Assembly (NCBI GenBank): GCA_910583765.1
Contig: CAJTYS010000038.1
Span: 1-37,723, forward strand
Reading direction: 5' to 3'
Source of the DNA: an uncultured Eubacteriales bacterium
GTDB taxonomy: Bacteria > Bacillota > Clostridia > Peptostreptococcales > Anaerovoracaceae
Length of the DNA stretch: 37,723 bases
Below the pieces are notes generated by a model, which was not told the DNA's origin, searched no databases, and saw only the letters and a program-made list of their open reading frames with translations. The position numbers were made by a program, and so were the translations under genes. Of this stretch, positions 16,588-26,075 are shown one piece after another. Positions within the stretch are counted from its first letter, which is position 1. Each line of letters starts with the position of its first letter.

Positions 16588-19500
16588 CTATTTTTCCTGC
16601 TGTCCGCCCAGCACTTCATCCAAAGTCTCGATCAAGATCTGAATATCGATCGGTTTAGCGATATGTCCGTTCATGCCGCACCGCAGCGCCTCCTGCTTAT
16701 CCTCTTCAAAGGCATTGGCAGTCATGGCGAACATAGGGATGGATGCCAACTTTTTATCATCCAGGCTCCGAATCGCTTTCGCGGCTTCATAACCGTTCAT
16801 CTCTGGCATCTGGATGTCCATCAGTACCAGCTGATAGTATCCTGGCTCTGAATTGCTCAGTTTTTCCACTGCGATCCTTCCGTTTTCTGCCACATCCACG
16901 GAAAAACCTGCTTCTTCCAAGATCGCAGTAGCGATTTCCTGATTCAGCACATTGTCCTCTGTGAGCAAAATGCGTCCTGTATAAAGGCTCTCTTTGGTTT
17001 CGCTGATCTTCTTGCTGGTCTTATCCGTATGCACAATGGAGTTCAGGCAGCCATACAGCTCTGACAAGAACAGCGGCTTGCTGCAAAAGGCCGTCACGCC
17101 CGCATCTCTGGCTTCCTCTTCGATATCTGACCAGTCGTATGCCGTGAGCACGATGATCGGTACGTCCTTTCCAGTCTCCTGCCGGATCCTGCGAGCCACT
17201 TCCACGCCATTCATATCAGGCAGCAGCCAATCGATGATGTACACAAAATACTGGTCGTCCCGCATGATGGATTGGCGGGTGCGCAAAACGGCTTCCTTGC
17301 CTGATAAGGTCCATTCGGCCCGAAGCCCAATCTGCTGGAGCATGTAAGACACGCTGTCGCAGCTGTTGAAATCATCGTCCACAACCAAGGCTCGCAGACC
17401 TTTCAGCTCTGGAATGGTCTGGGGCTCCCGCTTCGCGGAATGCAAACGCAGCGTCAGGTACACGATACATTCTGTTCCCACGCCCTGCTTGCTCTTCACT
17501 TCAATGGTGCCATTCATCATATCCACGATATTCTTTGTGATAGCCATGCCAAGGCCAGTTCCCTGGATGCCGCTGACCGTGGAATTTCGTTCCCGCTCAA
17601 AAGGTTCAAAAATGTGGGACACGAATTCTTCGCTCATGCCAATGCCTGTGTCTTTGATGTGAAACTCATAATTGGCAAAACCTGCTGGCGCACCGGATTT
17701 TTCAATGACTTTCAAGCTCACCATGCCACCTGCGCCTGTATATTTGATCGCATTGTTCAGCAAGTTCAGCAGGACTTGATTCAGCCGCAGGCTGTCGCAG
17801 CAAATATCTTCGTTTTGAATGTTCACTGCGTCCATGTATAGATCCAACTGCTTGGAGTGGATATCCGCCTGAATGATATTGCGCAGTCCATGAAGGATGT
17901 CAGGCAGGCCGCAAGGCTGTTCATCCAAATGAATCTTGCCGCTTTCTATGCGGCTCATGTCCAGCACATCGTTGATCAGACTCAACAGATGGTTGCTGGA
18001 AGTCATGATCTTTTTCAGATACTCTTCCACCTGCTCCCTGCGCTCGATGTGGGTCATCGCCAAAGTCGTGAAACCAATGATGGCGTTCATCGGCGTGCGG
18101 ATGTCATGAGACATGTTGGACAGGAATGTGGTCTTCGCCTTGTTCGCTCTGTTTGCCTGAGAAAGCGCGTCCTCCAGCAGCGCCTTTTTCTTCATTTCGC
18201 TGCGAGTCTCTTCGTCCACGCTGCAAATGCCCAAAACAATGCCGCGAACTCCGTTCCATTCTCCTGCCCGCACGACTTTTATTTGGAAATACCGTGTTTC
18301 ACCACAGCAAGTAGTGCGGTAATTCAGCTGGCACATATCCTTTTCCAAAAGCTCTTTTTCCAGGTTTTCCCGAGAAACCACCTGACGCAGCGCTTCCTGA
18401 TCTTCGATGTAAACACCAGCTTCTATGTAACGCTCCATGCAGTCTTCCAGAGAGAATTCTCCGCAGAAAATAGACTGGAGAATGTTTTTCTTGCATTCAC
18501 CCAATCGCAAGAGCCGCCCTGCTCCCGTATCCAAGTCAAAGTAACAGACCAGGTTGTATTCGATGCTGAGGGCATGAATCAGTTCCATCTGACGCCGTTC
18601 ATCTTCCTGGCGTTCCTGCTCTTGCCGCAGTTTCTGGGCAGTGCAGTCTAACAGATACCTCTGGTAAAACAGCTCTCCGCGCTCTTCCATCAGCTTCACG
18701 TTTCCCATCAAGTGGAGGATGTCCCCGTTTGGCTGCCGCACTCGGTATTCCACACTGATATTGTCGCCCACGTTCTTCAAGGCTCTGATGCTCTCCTGCA
18801 TTTTTTCCCGATCTTCCTCTATGACCGAAGGCGCGATCAAATCAAAGCCCTCTTTCATCAGCTCTTCTTGGGATTCGTAACCCAGGAGATTCAAGGCCGC
18901 ACGGTTGATGCTGAGAATCCGAGATCCGTCTATGGAATGGCACATCACGCCGCAGTCCATTGTGGTAAACAGCGTTTCCAGTGTCTGGTTTTTCTTGATC
19001 AATTCTTCGGCATAGGCTCTCTCCCGAGTGATATCGATGGCCACGCCCACAGTCCCCATAACGCTGCCATCCCAATCGTAGAGCGGCGATTTATAGGTAG
19101 TCAGCAGCCGCTCGCCTTCGCCAGTCTGAATGGATTCTTCGGAAATACAGGTTTCCTTTCTTTCCATGACAATGCGCTCTGATTCAATGCAGGCAGGGTC
19201 ATCCTGTTCCACATCCCAAATATACGCATGGCCGCGCCCTTGGACCTGCGTCTTTGTCTTTCCCACCACCTGGCAAAAACTATCGTTCACTTTTTCATGG
19301 ATGCCATGTTTATCTTTGTACCAAATCAGATTAGGCACGCTGTTGATGGTAGCTTCTAAATACTGGCTGGTCTCCCATTGGTCCGCCCGGGTCTTGCGGG
19401 CTTGCTGCCACCGCAGGAAATGAAACTTCAGCTCTGCCTCTGACATGGGCCATGACCAGAGATCCGCGAGCTGGGACAAATTGTCCGTTAGACTGGCGGC

Positions 19501-19755
19501 CTGTTCACGATCCGCGATTAAAATCAGTTCTGCCTCCGACTTTTTCCATGCAGTCAGTACCCGCACAGTCTCTGCCATGTCTGCATCCTGCAGGTCAGCC
19601 AAAATCATATCGCTCTTTACCGCCAATGCCTCCTCAGGAACGTCGCTTTCCAGGAATTCATGCGTGAAATGTTCAAGAGGCGGCATTCTTTTCAGCTGCT
19701 CGAACATTTTGTGTTGGTGGCCGACGAAATAGAACCGCACATGACAATGATACAT
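16588..19755 (-). CDS. Soluble hybrid sensor histidine kinase (N-terminal receiver-like, PAS repeats, HisKA, HATPase, two REC)
   Basis: The 1055-aa protein has no clear membrane segment. Residues about 1-120 look like a divergent receiver (KSDMILADL..., ELILIADRE). PAS domains follow at about 130-245 (NSVPNLIWYKDKHG) and 255-375 (ILSINRAALNLLGYESQEEL), then a third PAS-like stretch. The kinase core has H-box MSHDIRTPMN (H about 550), an N-box (NQVLLNLLNNAIKYTG) and G-boxes (KDTGIGMS, GTGLGMAI). Two receivers end the protein: phospho-acceptor D about 841 (YIIDWLLPDMNG) and D about 979 (LVLMDIQMPEMNG). A phosphorelay role is clear; the signal and final output are not. It is divergent from the receiver/kinase operon at 20171, suggesting one network. 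Confidence 0.93.
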   Translation of the reverse strand: MYHCHVRFYFVGHQHKMFEQLKRMPPLEHFTHEFLESDVPEEALAVKSDMILADLQDADMAETVRVLTAWKKSEAELILIADREQAASLTDNLSQLADLWSWPMSEAELKFHFLRWQQARKTRADQWETSQYLEATINSVPNLIWYKDKHGIHEKVNDSFCQVVGKTKTQVQGRGHAYIWDVEQDDPACIESERIVMERKETCISEESIQTGEGERLLTTYKSPLYDWDGSVMGTVGVAIDITRERAYAEELIKKNQTLETLFTTMDCGVMCHSIDGSRILSINRAALNLLGYESQEELMKEGFDLIAPSVIEEDREKMQESIRALKNVGDNISVEYRVRQPNGDILHLMGNVKLMEERGELFYQRYLLDCTAQKLRQEQERQEDERRQMELIHALSIEYNLVCYFDLDTGAGRLLRLGECKKNILQSIFCGEFSLEDCMERYIEAGVYIEDQEALRQVVSRENLEKELLEKDMCQLNYRTTCCGETRYFQIKVVRAGEWNGVRGIVLGICSVDEETRSEMKKKALLEDALSQANRANKAKTTFLSNMSHDIRTPMNAIIGFTTLAMTHIERREQVEEYLKKIMTSSNHLLSLINDVLDMSRIESGKIHLDEQPCGLPDILHGLRNIIQADIHSKQLDLYMDAVNIQNEDICCDSLRLNQVLLNLLNNAIKYTGAGGMVSLKVIEKSGAPAGFANYEFHIKDTGIGMSEEFVSHIFEPFERERNSTVSGIQGTGLGMAITKNIVDMMNGTIEVKSKQGVGTECIVYLTLRLHSAKREPQTIPELKGLRALVVDDDFNSCDSVSYMLQQIGLRAEWTLSGKEAVLRTRQSIMRDDQYFVYIIDWLLPDMNGVEVARRIRQETGKDVPIIVLTAYDWSDIEEEARDAGVTAFCSKPLFLSELYGCLNSIVHTDKTSKKISETKESLYTGRILLTEDNVLNQEIATAILEEAGFSVDVAENGRIAVEKLSNSEPGYYQLVLMDIQMPEMNGYEAAKAIRSLDDKKLASIPMFAMTANAFEEDKQEALRCGMNGHIAKPIDIQILIETLDEVLGGQQEK

Positions 19756-19902
19756 AAATCTCTCTCCTCTCCACAGGCTGCAAGGTCTTGAAGCGGCGAG
19801 CCTGTTCTTACTATATATTTAAAAGACAGCTTTTGGGCTGCCTTAATAAACTCTGTTAAAGGCTTTCGTCTACTCTAGTCAACAAAACTACAGACATATT
19901 TT

Positions 19903-19932
19903 AGTATAACACACTTGTCTGAACTATGTCAC
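19903..19932 (-). promoter_or_regulatory. Predicted promoter of the soluble hybrid kinase gene
   Basis: On the minus strand there is GTGACA (complement of 19927-19932), an 18-bp spacer and TATACT (complement of 19903-19908). Confidence 0.5.
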
Positions 19933-20078
19933 CTGCAAGTTGGCTTTGCGGCAAGAAATTTCTTTGTTTTTATTCACAAAGAGGCAGTAAAATAGGAATT
20001 CGTTGTGTTTTTGTGAAAACTCATGGATGACCCTTTATTTGTTTGCCGGTTAATACTGCCCGCAGCGTATCATTATAC

Positions 20079-20107
20079 TTGATTTTACTATCGTCCTGCA
20101 TTACAAT
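20079..20107 (+). promoter_or_regulatory. Predicted promoter of the receiver/hybrid-kinase operon
   Basis: TTGATT (20079-20084), a 17-bp spacer and TACAAT (20102-20107), giving a leader of about 57 nt before ATG 20171. Confidence 0.55.
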
Positions 20108-20170
20108 AGGGCCTATAGGGTTTTGAAAACCTACATATATAAACAAGATATAAATAGGGAGGTCTGCTAT

Positions 20171-20533
20171 ATGGAAAAATGTATTTTGATAGTAGATGAT
20201 GACGCAATGAATTTAAAAAGGACAAAAATGATCCTTGAGAAGCATTACGATGTACTGCTCGCGGAATCGGGACAGGAAGCCCTGGATACGCTTGCGGACA
20301 CAAAAGTCGATTTGGTTCTTCTGGATATCGCCATGCCAGGCATGAACGGCATCGAAACCTTTGGACGCATGAAAGCCCGCTACGCGGATATTCCTGTGAT
20401 CTTTCTCACAGCGTCAGGAGACGAAGATGATGTAATGAGCGCAATCAACCTGGGCGCAGTCAATTACCTGAAAAAACCGTTCTTCCCGCAGGATTTGCTA
20501 AAGCGTATCGCAAAGGAGTTTGAAAAGCAATGA
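20171..20533 (+). CDS. Stand-alone response regulator receiver (CheY-like)
   Basis: The 120-aa protein is a single REC domain: acidic pocket VDDD near the N terminus, phospho-acceptor D in LVLLDIAMPGMNG (about 52), the conserved T in VIFLTASG and the conserved K in YLKKPF. There is no output domain, so it acts as a phosphate shuttle or protein-interaction switch. The frame opens at 20123, but ATG 20171 follows GGGAGGT and begins the REC fold directly. Its stop overlaps the next gene's start (ATGA), indicating coupled translation with the hybrid kinase. Confidence 0.92.
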   Translation: MEKCILIVDDDAMNLKRTKMILEKHYDVLLAESGQEALDTLADTKVDLVLLDIAMPGMNGIETFGRMKARYADIPVIFLTASGDEDDVMSAINLGAVNYLKKPFFPQDLLKRIAKEFEKQ

Positions 20534-23151
20534 AAGCCTCGACACAGACAAGCACCCATTTGCTGATGGCCCTTGCCGCTACGATGCTCAGTGCCATGCT
20601 GATCCTGATCACGCTAATCATGTCCTGGGAGCTGTGGATGATTCCATTAACCATCATTGGCAGCGGCATTATATGGTGGCTTCATATTGGAAGGATCGGC
20701 TCGGTCATGCTTTACGAAAATCTGTGCGCCGGAGTGATGATGGTGGAATTCTTTTTCTTTGGCGTGCATGAGGGCAGTCTTTTTGACATCCCCCTCATCG
20801 CCTGTACCCTGCTCCTTGTGTTTTCTCTGCCAGATAGAAGGCGGCTGTTATATATGACAGCCGCCATATACGTTTTGGAACTGCTGTATCACGCGCTGTT
20901 CCTCCATACGATCACATCTGACATGGGCGCTGATTCCATCATACGCCTGGCCCTTGGCATAGCTGTGACAGCAGGCGCACTGGAGCTTGCCAGATATCGG
21001 CTTAACAGAAGAAAGGAAGCCTTTAAAAGGCACAGCAAGACCCTTGCGGATCTGGAGGCTGCCGGACGGCAGAACGCCGAATTTTTATCAAACGTGTCTC
21101 ACGAGCTGCGGACGCCGATCAACATGGTGCTGGGGATCAGCGAAGTGGCTCTGGGAAAGGACCTTACTCCAGAAATGCGGGAAGACATGCGGTCCATCCA
21201 GCTGGCGGGCAAGCGCCTGTCCAGTCAGATCAATAATATCCTGGATTATACAGAGAGCGTGGAAGGCACACTGACCGCAGCCAACGAAGAGTATATGATC
21301 ACCTCTGTAATCAATGATGTGATCACTATGGCCACAGTGCAGACCAACAAACAGCATCTGGAGCTGGTCTTTGATATTGACCCTAACATACCATCGCTCC
21401 TGATTGGCGATGCGGAAAAAATTTCCCATGTACTTAAGATTTTGTTGGAAAACTCCATCAAATTCACAGATGAGGGCGGAGTCAATATTTGTGTTGGATT
21501 CCGAACGGAAAGCTATGGAATCAATCTGACCATCGATATTTCTGACACTGGCATTGGCATGACATCCTCACAGCTGACACAGATCCACGATGATTTTTAC
21601 CAAGCGGATTCCAGCAGCCGCCGGTTCTCAGGCGGTCTGGGACTCGGGATCCCCATTGCGCGCGCCCTTCTCCACGCCATGGGAGGATTCATCCACTTTG
21701 AAAGCAAGGCACACGAAGGCCTAGACGCGCACATCACCATTCCCCAGGGAGTGGCCAATGCCGCACCGAGCATTGTCATCCCTCATACAGATCAGCTTTG
21801 CATCGCATGCTATTTCAAGCCAGATCGATTTGGCGCCGATGAGGTGAGAAAATATTATGATAAAATGATCCTGCGTTTGGTGGATGGTCTTGGGATCGAA
21901 GGGTATCAGGCTCATAATTTCGAGGGGTTGCTGAAGATAAAATCCGAGCACAAGTTGTCTCATGTGTTTATCGCACAAGCAGAATATTTGGAAAACACGT
22001 CTTACTATGAGGACCTGGCAAGGATTCTCCGCGTGGTCGTGATCGCGGATCAAACCTTTACCCTGAGCAAAGACAGCAGGCTGCTCATTATCCGCAAGCC
22101 TCTCTTTGTGCTTTCCATTGTGAACCTCCTCAATGGCGAAATACAGCGAAGCGCTTCGGAAAATAACCAGACCGCAGGCCGCAGGCACTTTTCCTGCACA
22201 GGCGTCCGGGCCCTGGCCGTTGACGATGAAGAGATGAATCTAGTGGTGGCTAAAGGCATCTTAGGCAGTTATGGCATACAGGTGGACACTTGTCTCAGCG
22301 GAAAGGCAGCCATTGAAAAATGCATCAACATGTCCTATGATCTCATATTTTTGGATCATATGATGCCAGGCTTTGACGGCATGGAAACTCTGCGGCGCAT
22401 CAGAGAGATCGACAACGGCATTTACAAAGACCTGCCGATCATCGCTCTGACTGCCAACACCATCAGCGGCGCAAGAGAAATGTTCAAAAGCGAAGGCTTC
22501 ACAGAGTTCGTGCCAAAGCCCATCGAACGCACGATCTTGGAAAGAGTGCTGCGCCGGGTACTGCCAGAGCACTGCATACAATACGAACAGTACGATGAAT
22601 TGCCTGCCCTTGAGAGCAGCCCAAACAAGGAGCCTGCCCAGCCGCCTGCTCCACCTGCCCCTGAGAACGGCCAGCAGGCAGACCCAGCGCCTTCTGCTGT
22701 TTCCTCAGAGGAACCTCAGCCCGAGTCAGTGGCTCCAGACGACACCGAGCCGCAGGCAGCACAGACAGAGCCTGCTCCAGAGGCCCATGAGTCCCTGCCT
22801 TATGCTGGACTCGCAAAGGCTGGGATCAATGCCCAGATGGGCCTGGATTACTGCTGTGGAGAAGTAGATTTTTATTGTGAAATGCTGCAGATGTTTTGTT
22901 TCCAGAGCAGTGAAAAGAAGGAAGAAATCAGCGCCTTGTACGCAGCCGCCAACTGGGAGGATTACGCAGTTAAGGTTCATGCCTTAAAAAGCACATCCCT
23001 GACCATTGGCGCGGAAGAACTCTCAGCCCAAGCAAAAGCATTGGAACAGGCAGGAAAAAAGGGCGACACGGAGTACATCAGAGCAAACCATCCAGCCTTG
23101 CTGCAGCTGTACGAGGAAGTCTGCGAAAGCATTTCCAAATTAACGGAATGA
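20530..23151 (+). CDS. Membrane hybrid sensor histidine kinase with receiver and HPt domains
   Basis: The 873-aa protein starts with about five or six hydrophobic segments (residues 10-155) and a short coiled linker. The HisKA domain has H in NVSHELRTPIN (about 191). The HATPase has N-box HVLKILLENSIKFTD and G-boxes SDTGIGM and GGLGLGIP. A degenerate region (about 415-560) precedes a receiver with VDDEEMN and D in LIFLDHMMPGFDG (about 609). A Pro/Glu/Ala-rich linker (about 700-760) leads to a C-terminal HPt domain with phospho-acceptor H in KVHALKSTSLTIG (about 817). This gives a full His-Asp-His relay in one protein; the partner Asp could be the stand-alone receiver encoded just upstream. 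Confidence 0.93.
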   Translation: MKASTQTSTHLLMALAATMLSAMLILITLIMSWELWMIPLTIIGSGIIWWLHIGRIGSVMLYENLCAGVMMVEFFFFGVHEGSLFDIPLIACTLLLVFSLPDRRRLLYMTAAIYVLELLYHALFLHTITSDMGADSIIRLALGIAVTAGALELARYRLNRRKEAFKRHSKTLADLEAAGRQNAEFLSNVSHELRTPINMVLGISEVALGKDLTPEMREDMRSIQLAGKRLSSQINNILDYTESVEGTLTAANEEYMITSVINDVITMATVQTNKQHLELVFDIDPNIPSLLIGDAEKISHVLKILLENSIKFTDEGGVNICVGFRTESYGINLTIDISDTGIGMTSSQLTQIHDDFYQADSSSRRFSGGLGLGIPIARALLHAMGGFIHFESKAHEGLDAHITIPQGVANAAPSIVIPHTDQLCIACYFKPDRFGADEVRKYYDKMILRLVDGLGIEGYQAHNFEGLLKIKSEHKLSHVFIAQAEYLENTSYYEDLARILRVVVIADQTFTLSKDSRLLIIRKPLFVLSIVNLLNGEIQRSASENNQTAGRRHFSCTGVRALAVDDEEMNLVVAKGILGSYGIQVDTCLSGKAAIEKCINMSYDLIFLDHMMPGFDGMETLRRIREIDNGIYKDLPIIALTANTISGAREMFKSEGFTEFVPKPIERTILERVLRRVLPEHCIQYEQYDELPALESSPNKEPAQPPAPPAPENGQQADPAPSAVSSEEPQPESVAPDDTEPQAAQTEPAPEAHESLPYAGLAKAGINAQMGLDYCCGEVDFYCEMLQMFCFQSSEKKEEISALYAAANWEDYAVKVHALKSTSLTIGAEELSAQAKALEQAGKKGDTEYIRANHPALLQLYEEVCESISKLTE

Positions 23152-23208
23152 AAAATCTCTTGCTGTTCTTTCTAAAATACCCATATTTCAGAAAGGAGGA
23201 ATTTTAAC

Positions 23209-25938
23209 ATGTATAGAAGCTTGTACAAAAAATGGGTTGACATTATCTTTGATCACAGGATTAGCCTGCACGAGCGCATGTTTCGCGTGATCACAGTCAT
23301 CAGCATGATCGCGCTGGCTTTTATATTGCTCATTGGCTGGCATATTTCCAATATCGCCATATTAGTAGGAAGTCTCATCTACATGTGCATTGTGGCGAAA
23401 ATCAGTATTCAAAAGCAGTGCATCAACACAGGGGCCACGCTCATCGTCATATTGCTCCTTCTGGTTTTTCCAGCCAGTTTTTTCACACCAGGCGGGATCT
23501 ATGGCGGCGCGTCCGAATGGTTCGTGATTTGCTTCATCTATATTAGCCTCACACTAAAAGGAAAACGGATGCCCGTGTTTTTCCTGCTCTGCGCAGCGGA
23601 AACATTGCTCTGTTACTATGTTTCTTTTCAATATCCAGAGTACGGCGGGAGTTCCGCACAGGGATATTCCTATTTTGAATCAGCCAATGCCGTCATTCTG
23701 GCAGGTGTGCTGACCAGTGCGCTGCTCTTGTTCCAGAACCGTCTTTACGAAGAGGAAAACAAACTCGCGCAGGAACAAAAAAAGGAAATTGAAGAGCTGA
23801 ACCGAGCGGAGAATCACTTTTTCTCCAGCATGAGCCACGAGATCCGAACACCGATCAATACCATCATCGGGCTGAACGAGATGGTTCTGCGGGAGGCCAT
23901 TTCCAAAGAAGTTTCAGAAAATGCCCGAAATATCCAAGGGGCCAGCAAAATGCTGCTTTCTCTTATCAATGATATTTTGGACTTATCCAAGATCAAGTCC
24001 GGCAAAATGGAAATCGTAAATGTTTCCTATGAAACAAGCGGTCTTTTCTCAGAGATCGTGAACATGATCTGGATCAAGGCCAAGGAAAAGGGGCTGGAAT
24101 TCCGGCTCCATGTGGACCCCTCCATACCAAGCATGCTTTGCGGCGATGAGGTCCGCATCAAGCAGATCTTGATCAACCTGCTGAACAACGCGGTAAAATA
24201 CACTACGGAAGGCTCCATCAAGCTTTCTGTCCGCTGCGAACGTTTGGAGTTCAACAAAGTGCGCGTCTACTATTCTGTGGAGGACACTGGTCTAGGCGTA
24301 AAAAAGGAAAACATCCCTTATCTGTTCAATGCCTTCAAGCGAGTGGACGAGAAAAAGAACCGCCACATCGAAGGCACCGGCTTAGGGCTCAATATCGTCC
24401 ACCAGCTGGTGGAACTGATGGGTGGCGAGATCAGCGTCAACAGCGTCTATACAAAAGGCTCCACCTTTATTGTCACTTTGGATCAGGATATTGTCGATGA
24501 CACGGAGCTGGGGACATTCACGCTGGCCTCTCGCATGAAGCTCCAAGAAGGGGAACAATACAAACAGAGCTTTGAGGCGCCGAAGGCTCATCTGTTGGTG
24601 GTGGATGACAATGATATGAATCTAATGGTCGCGCGCAAACTGCTCTCTGACACTAAGATCCAGATCGATACTGCCTCAAACGGCGCTGAATGCCTGAAGC
24701 TCACACAGAACCAGCATTATGACGGTATTTTGATGGATCATCTGATGCCGGAAATGGATGGAATCAAATGTCTTCATGCGCTGCGCTCACAGCCTGGCGG
24801 ATTGTGCCAGAACGTGCCGGTCATTGCTTTGACCGCTAATGCGGGAAGCGATAATCAGCTGCTCTACCGAAAAGAAGGGTTCAGCGGTTATCTGGCAAAG
24901 CCGGTCAGCGGCGCGCTGCTGGAAGCCGCGGTCCTGAGCATCCTGCCAAAGGAACTGGTGACATTGACCGAGGAATCCAGCCAGTCTGAAATCGGAAAAG
25001 ACATCCTGCTCTTTGAGCAGACACAGAGAGTCTCCACCATGGTCACGACAGACAGCGTGTGCGACCTGCCGGAATCTCTGAAAAAGGAATTTGGAATTTC
25101 CACATGCCCATACTATGTTTCCACAGATGAAGGCCGGTTCCTGGATGGACTGGAACTCAAACCGGATGAACTGCTGGATCATATCATGCAAGGGAAAAAA
25201 GGCTCTTCACAGCCACCTGATGTGGAAGATTATGAAAGGTTCTTCGCAGAGCGGCTGACTGAGGCGCAAAATGTGATCCACATCACCATGGCGAAACATG
25301 TGAGCGCCGGATATGATCATGCCGTTGAAGCAGCGAAATCCTTTGAAAATGTCACGGTAATCGATTCTGGACATCTTTCCAGCAGCATGGGACTCGTCGT
25401 TCTGTACGCAGCTTCCATGGCGGAAAATCATGCCACAAAGGATAGTATCGTCAAAGCTGTGAAAAAGCTGAGACATTATATTTCCTCTGCTTTTGTCATT
25501 GACAGCACCCATATGATGTGCCGCTCAGGAAAGATATCCAAACGCATACAAATCATTTGCGACGCACTGCTGCTGCACCCGATCATTGTGCTGCGAAAAA
25601 GCAAAATGGCGGTGGGCGGCATGGCGGTAGGCACCTTTTCTCGGGTGGCAAAGCGTTATGTCCGAAAGGTGTTCATGAATACAGGAAACATTGACCGGCG
25701 CATTTTGTTCATCACTTACGCGGGCATGAATGAACAGCGGCTGCAATACATCCAAAGCTTGGTGAAGCAGCACTGTCCATTCGAGCGGGTATATGTGCAA
25801 AAGGCATCCTCAGCCATTTCCAGCAACTGCGGCCCAGGGTCCTTTGGCCTCTTGTTTATGAAGAAAAACACAGCGAGCATCTCTTTTTCACAAAGCTCAC
25901 AACCCTCGCAGAACTCAGAGCAAGATGCTCCAAACTGA
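23209..25938 (+). CDS. Membrane hybrid histidine kinase fused to a C-terminal DegV (fatty-acid-binding) domain
   Basis: The 909-aa protein contains: hydrophobic segments (about 25-180); HisKA with H in SMSHEIRTPIN (about 210); HATPase (IKQILINLLNNAVKYTTE, EDTGLGV, GTGLGLNIV); a receiver with VDDNDMN and D in ILMDHLMPEMDG (about 509); and then, from about residue 611, a DegV domain of nearly full length. DegV marks are TTDSVCDLP, the GSSQPP motif, DSGHLSSSMGLVV, SGKISK (family GRISK) and PIIVLRKSKMAVGG. DegV/FakB proteins bind fatty acids, for example for the FakA kinase. The fusion suggests a kinase that senses, or controls, fatty-acid loading. No frameshift joins the parts; a continuous frame runs through the junction. 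AAAGGAGG precedes the ATG; the gap to the upstream kinase is 57 bp, so it is in the same operon. Confidence 0.9.
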   Translation: MYRSLYKKWVDIIFDHRISLHERMFRVITVISMIALAFILLIGWHISNIAILVGSLIYMCIVAKISIQKQCINTGATLIVILLLLVFPASFFTPGGIYGGASEWFVICFIYISLTLKGKRMPVFFLLCAAETLLCYYVSFQYPEYGGSSAQGYSYFESANAVILAGVLTSALLLFQNRLYEEENKLAQEQKKEIEELNRAENHFFSSMSHEIRTPINTIIGLNEMVLREAISKEVSENARNIQGASKMLLSLINDILDLSKIKSGKMEIVNVSYETSGLFSEIVNMIWIKAKEKGLEFRLHVDPSIPSMLCGDEVRIKQILINLLNNAVKYTTEGSIKLSVRCERLEFNKVRVYYSVEDTGLGVKKENIPYLFNAFKRVDEKKNRHIEGTGLGLNIVHQLVELMGGEISVNSVYTKGSTFIVTLDQDIVDDTELGTFTLASRMKLQEGEQYKQSFEAPKAHLLVVDDNDMNLMVARKLLSDTKIQIDTASNGAECLKLTQNQHYDGILMDHLMPEMDGIKCLHALRSQPGGLCQNVPVIALTANAGSDNQLLYRKEGFSGYLAKPVSGALLEAAVLSILPKELVTLTEESSQSEIGKDILLFEQTQRVSTMVTTDSVCDLPESLKKEFGISTCPYYVSTDEGRFLDGLELKPDELLDHIMQGKKGSSQPPDVEDYERFFAERLTEAQNVIHITMAKHVSAGYDHAVEAAKSFENVTVIDSGHLSSSMGLVVLYAASMAENHATKDSIVKAVKKLRHYISSAFVIDSTHMMCRSGKISKRIQIICDALLLHPIIVLRKSKMAVGGMAVGTFSRVAKRYVRKVFMNTGNIDRRILFITYAGMNEQRLQYIQSLVKQHCPFERVYVQKASSAISSNCGPGSFGLLFMKKNTASISFSQSSQPSQNSEQDAPN

Positions 25939-25972
25939 CCCTTTGGTCGAATCGAATAGGAACGGATTTTAG

Positions 25973-26009
25973 AAAATGGCATTCTGTGATCACAGCAGAG
26001 TGCCATTTT
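25973..26009. terminator. Terminator hairpin after the kinase-DegV gene
   Basis: AAAATGGCAtTCTG (25973-25986) pairs with CAGcAGagTGCCATTTT around a short loop. The A-rich and T-rich arms make it usable from both sides. It lies 35 bp after the kinase-DegV stop and 67 bp beyond the stop of the convergent small gene. Confidence 0.7.
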
Positions 26010-26075
26010 AGTGATGAGGATGACCGGCTCTGCCAGCGGTCCACAAGGATCAGGAGCAACAGCCCCTTCTCCCTG

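Larger units (their letters stand above)
19756..20170. other. Divergent control region between hybrid kinase and receiver operon
   Basis: This 415-bp AT-rich non-coding region holds the two divergent promoters listed separately, leaving a kinase leader of about 140 nt. A small hairpin (AAGACAGC...GCTGCCTT, 19824-19845) lies in that leader. No gene, RNA family or repeat was recognised. Confidence 0.5.

Noticed and set aside
17857..18651. 264-aa open frame on the plus strand
   Set aside because: It lies entirely antisense to the hybrid kinase, has low-complexity His/Phe-rich sequence with no family, and has no ribosome site.
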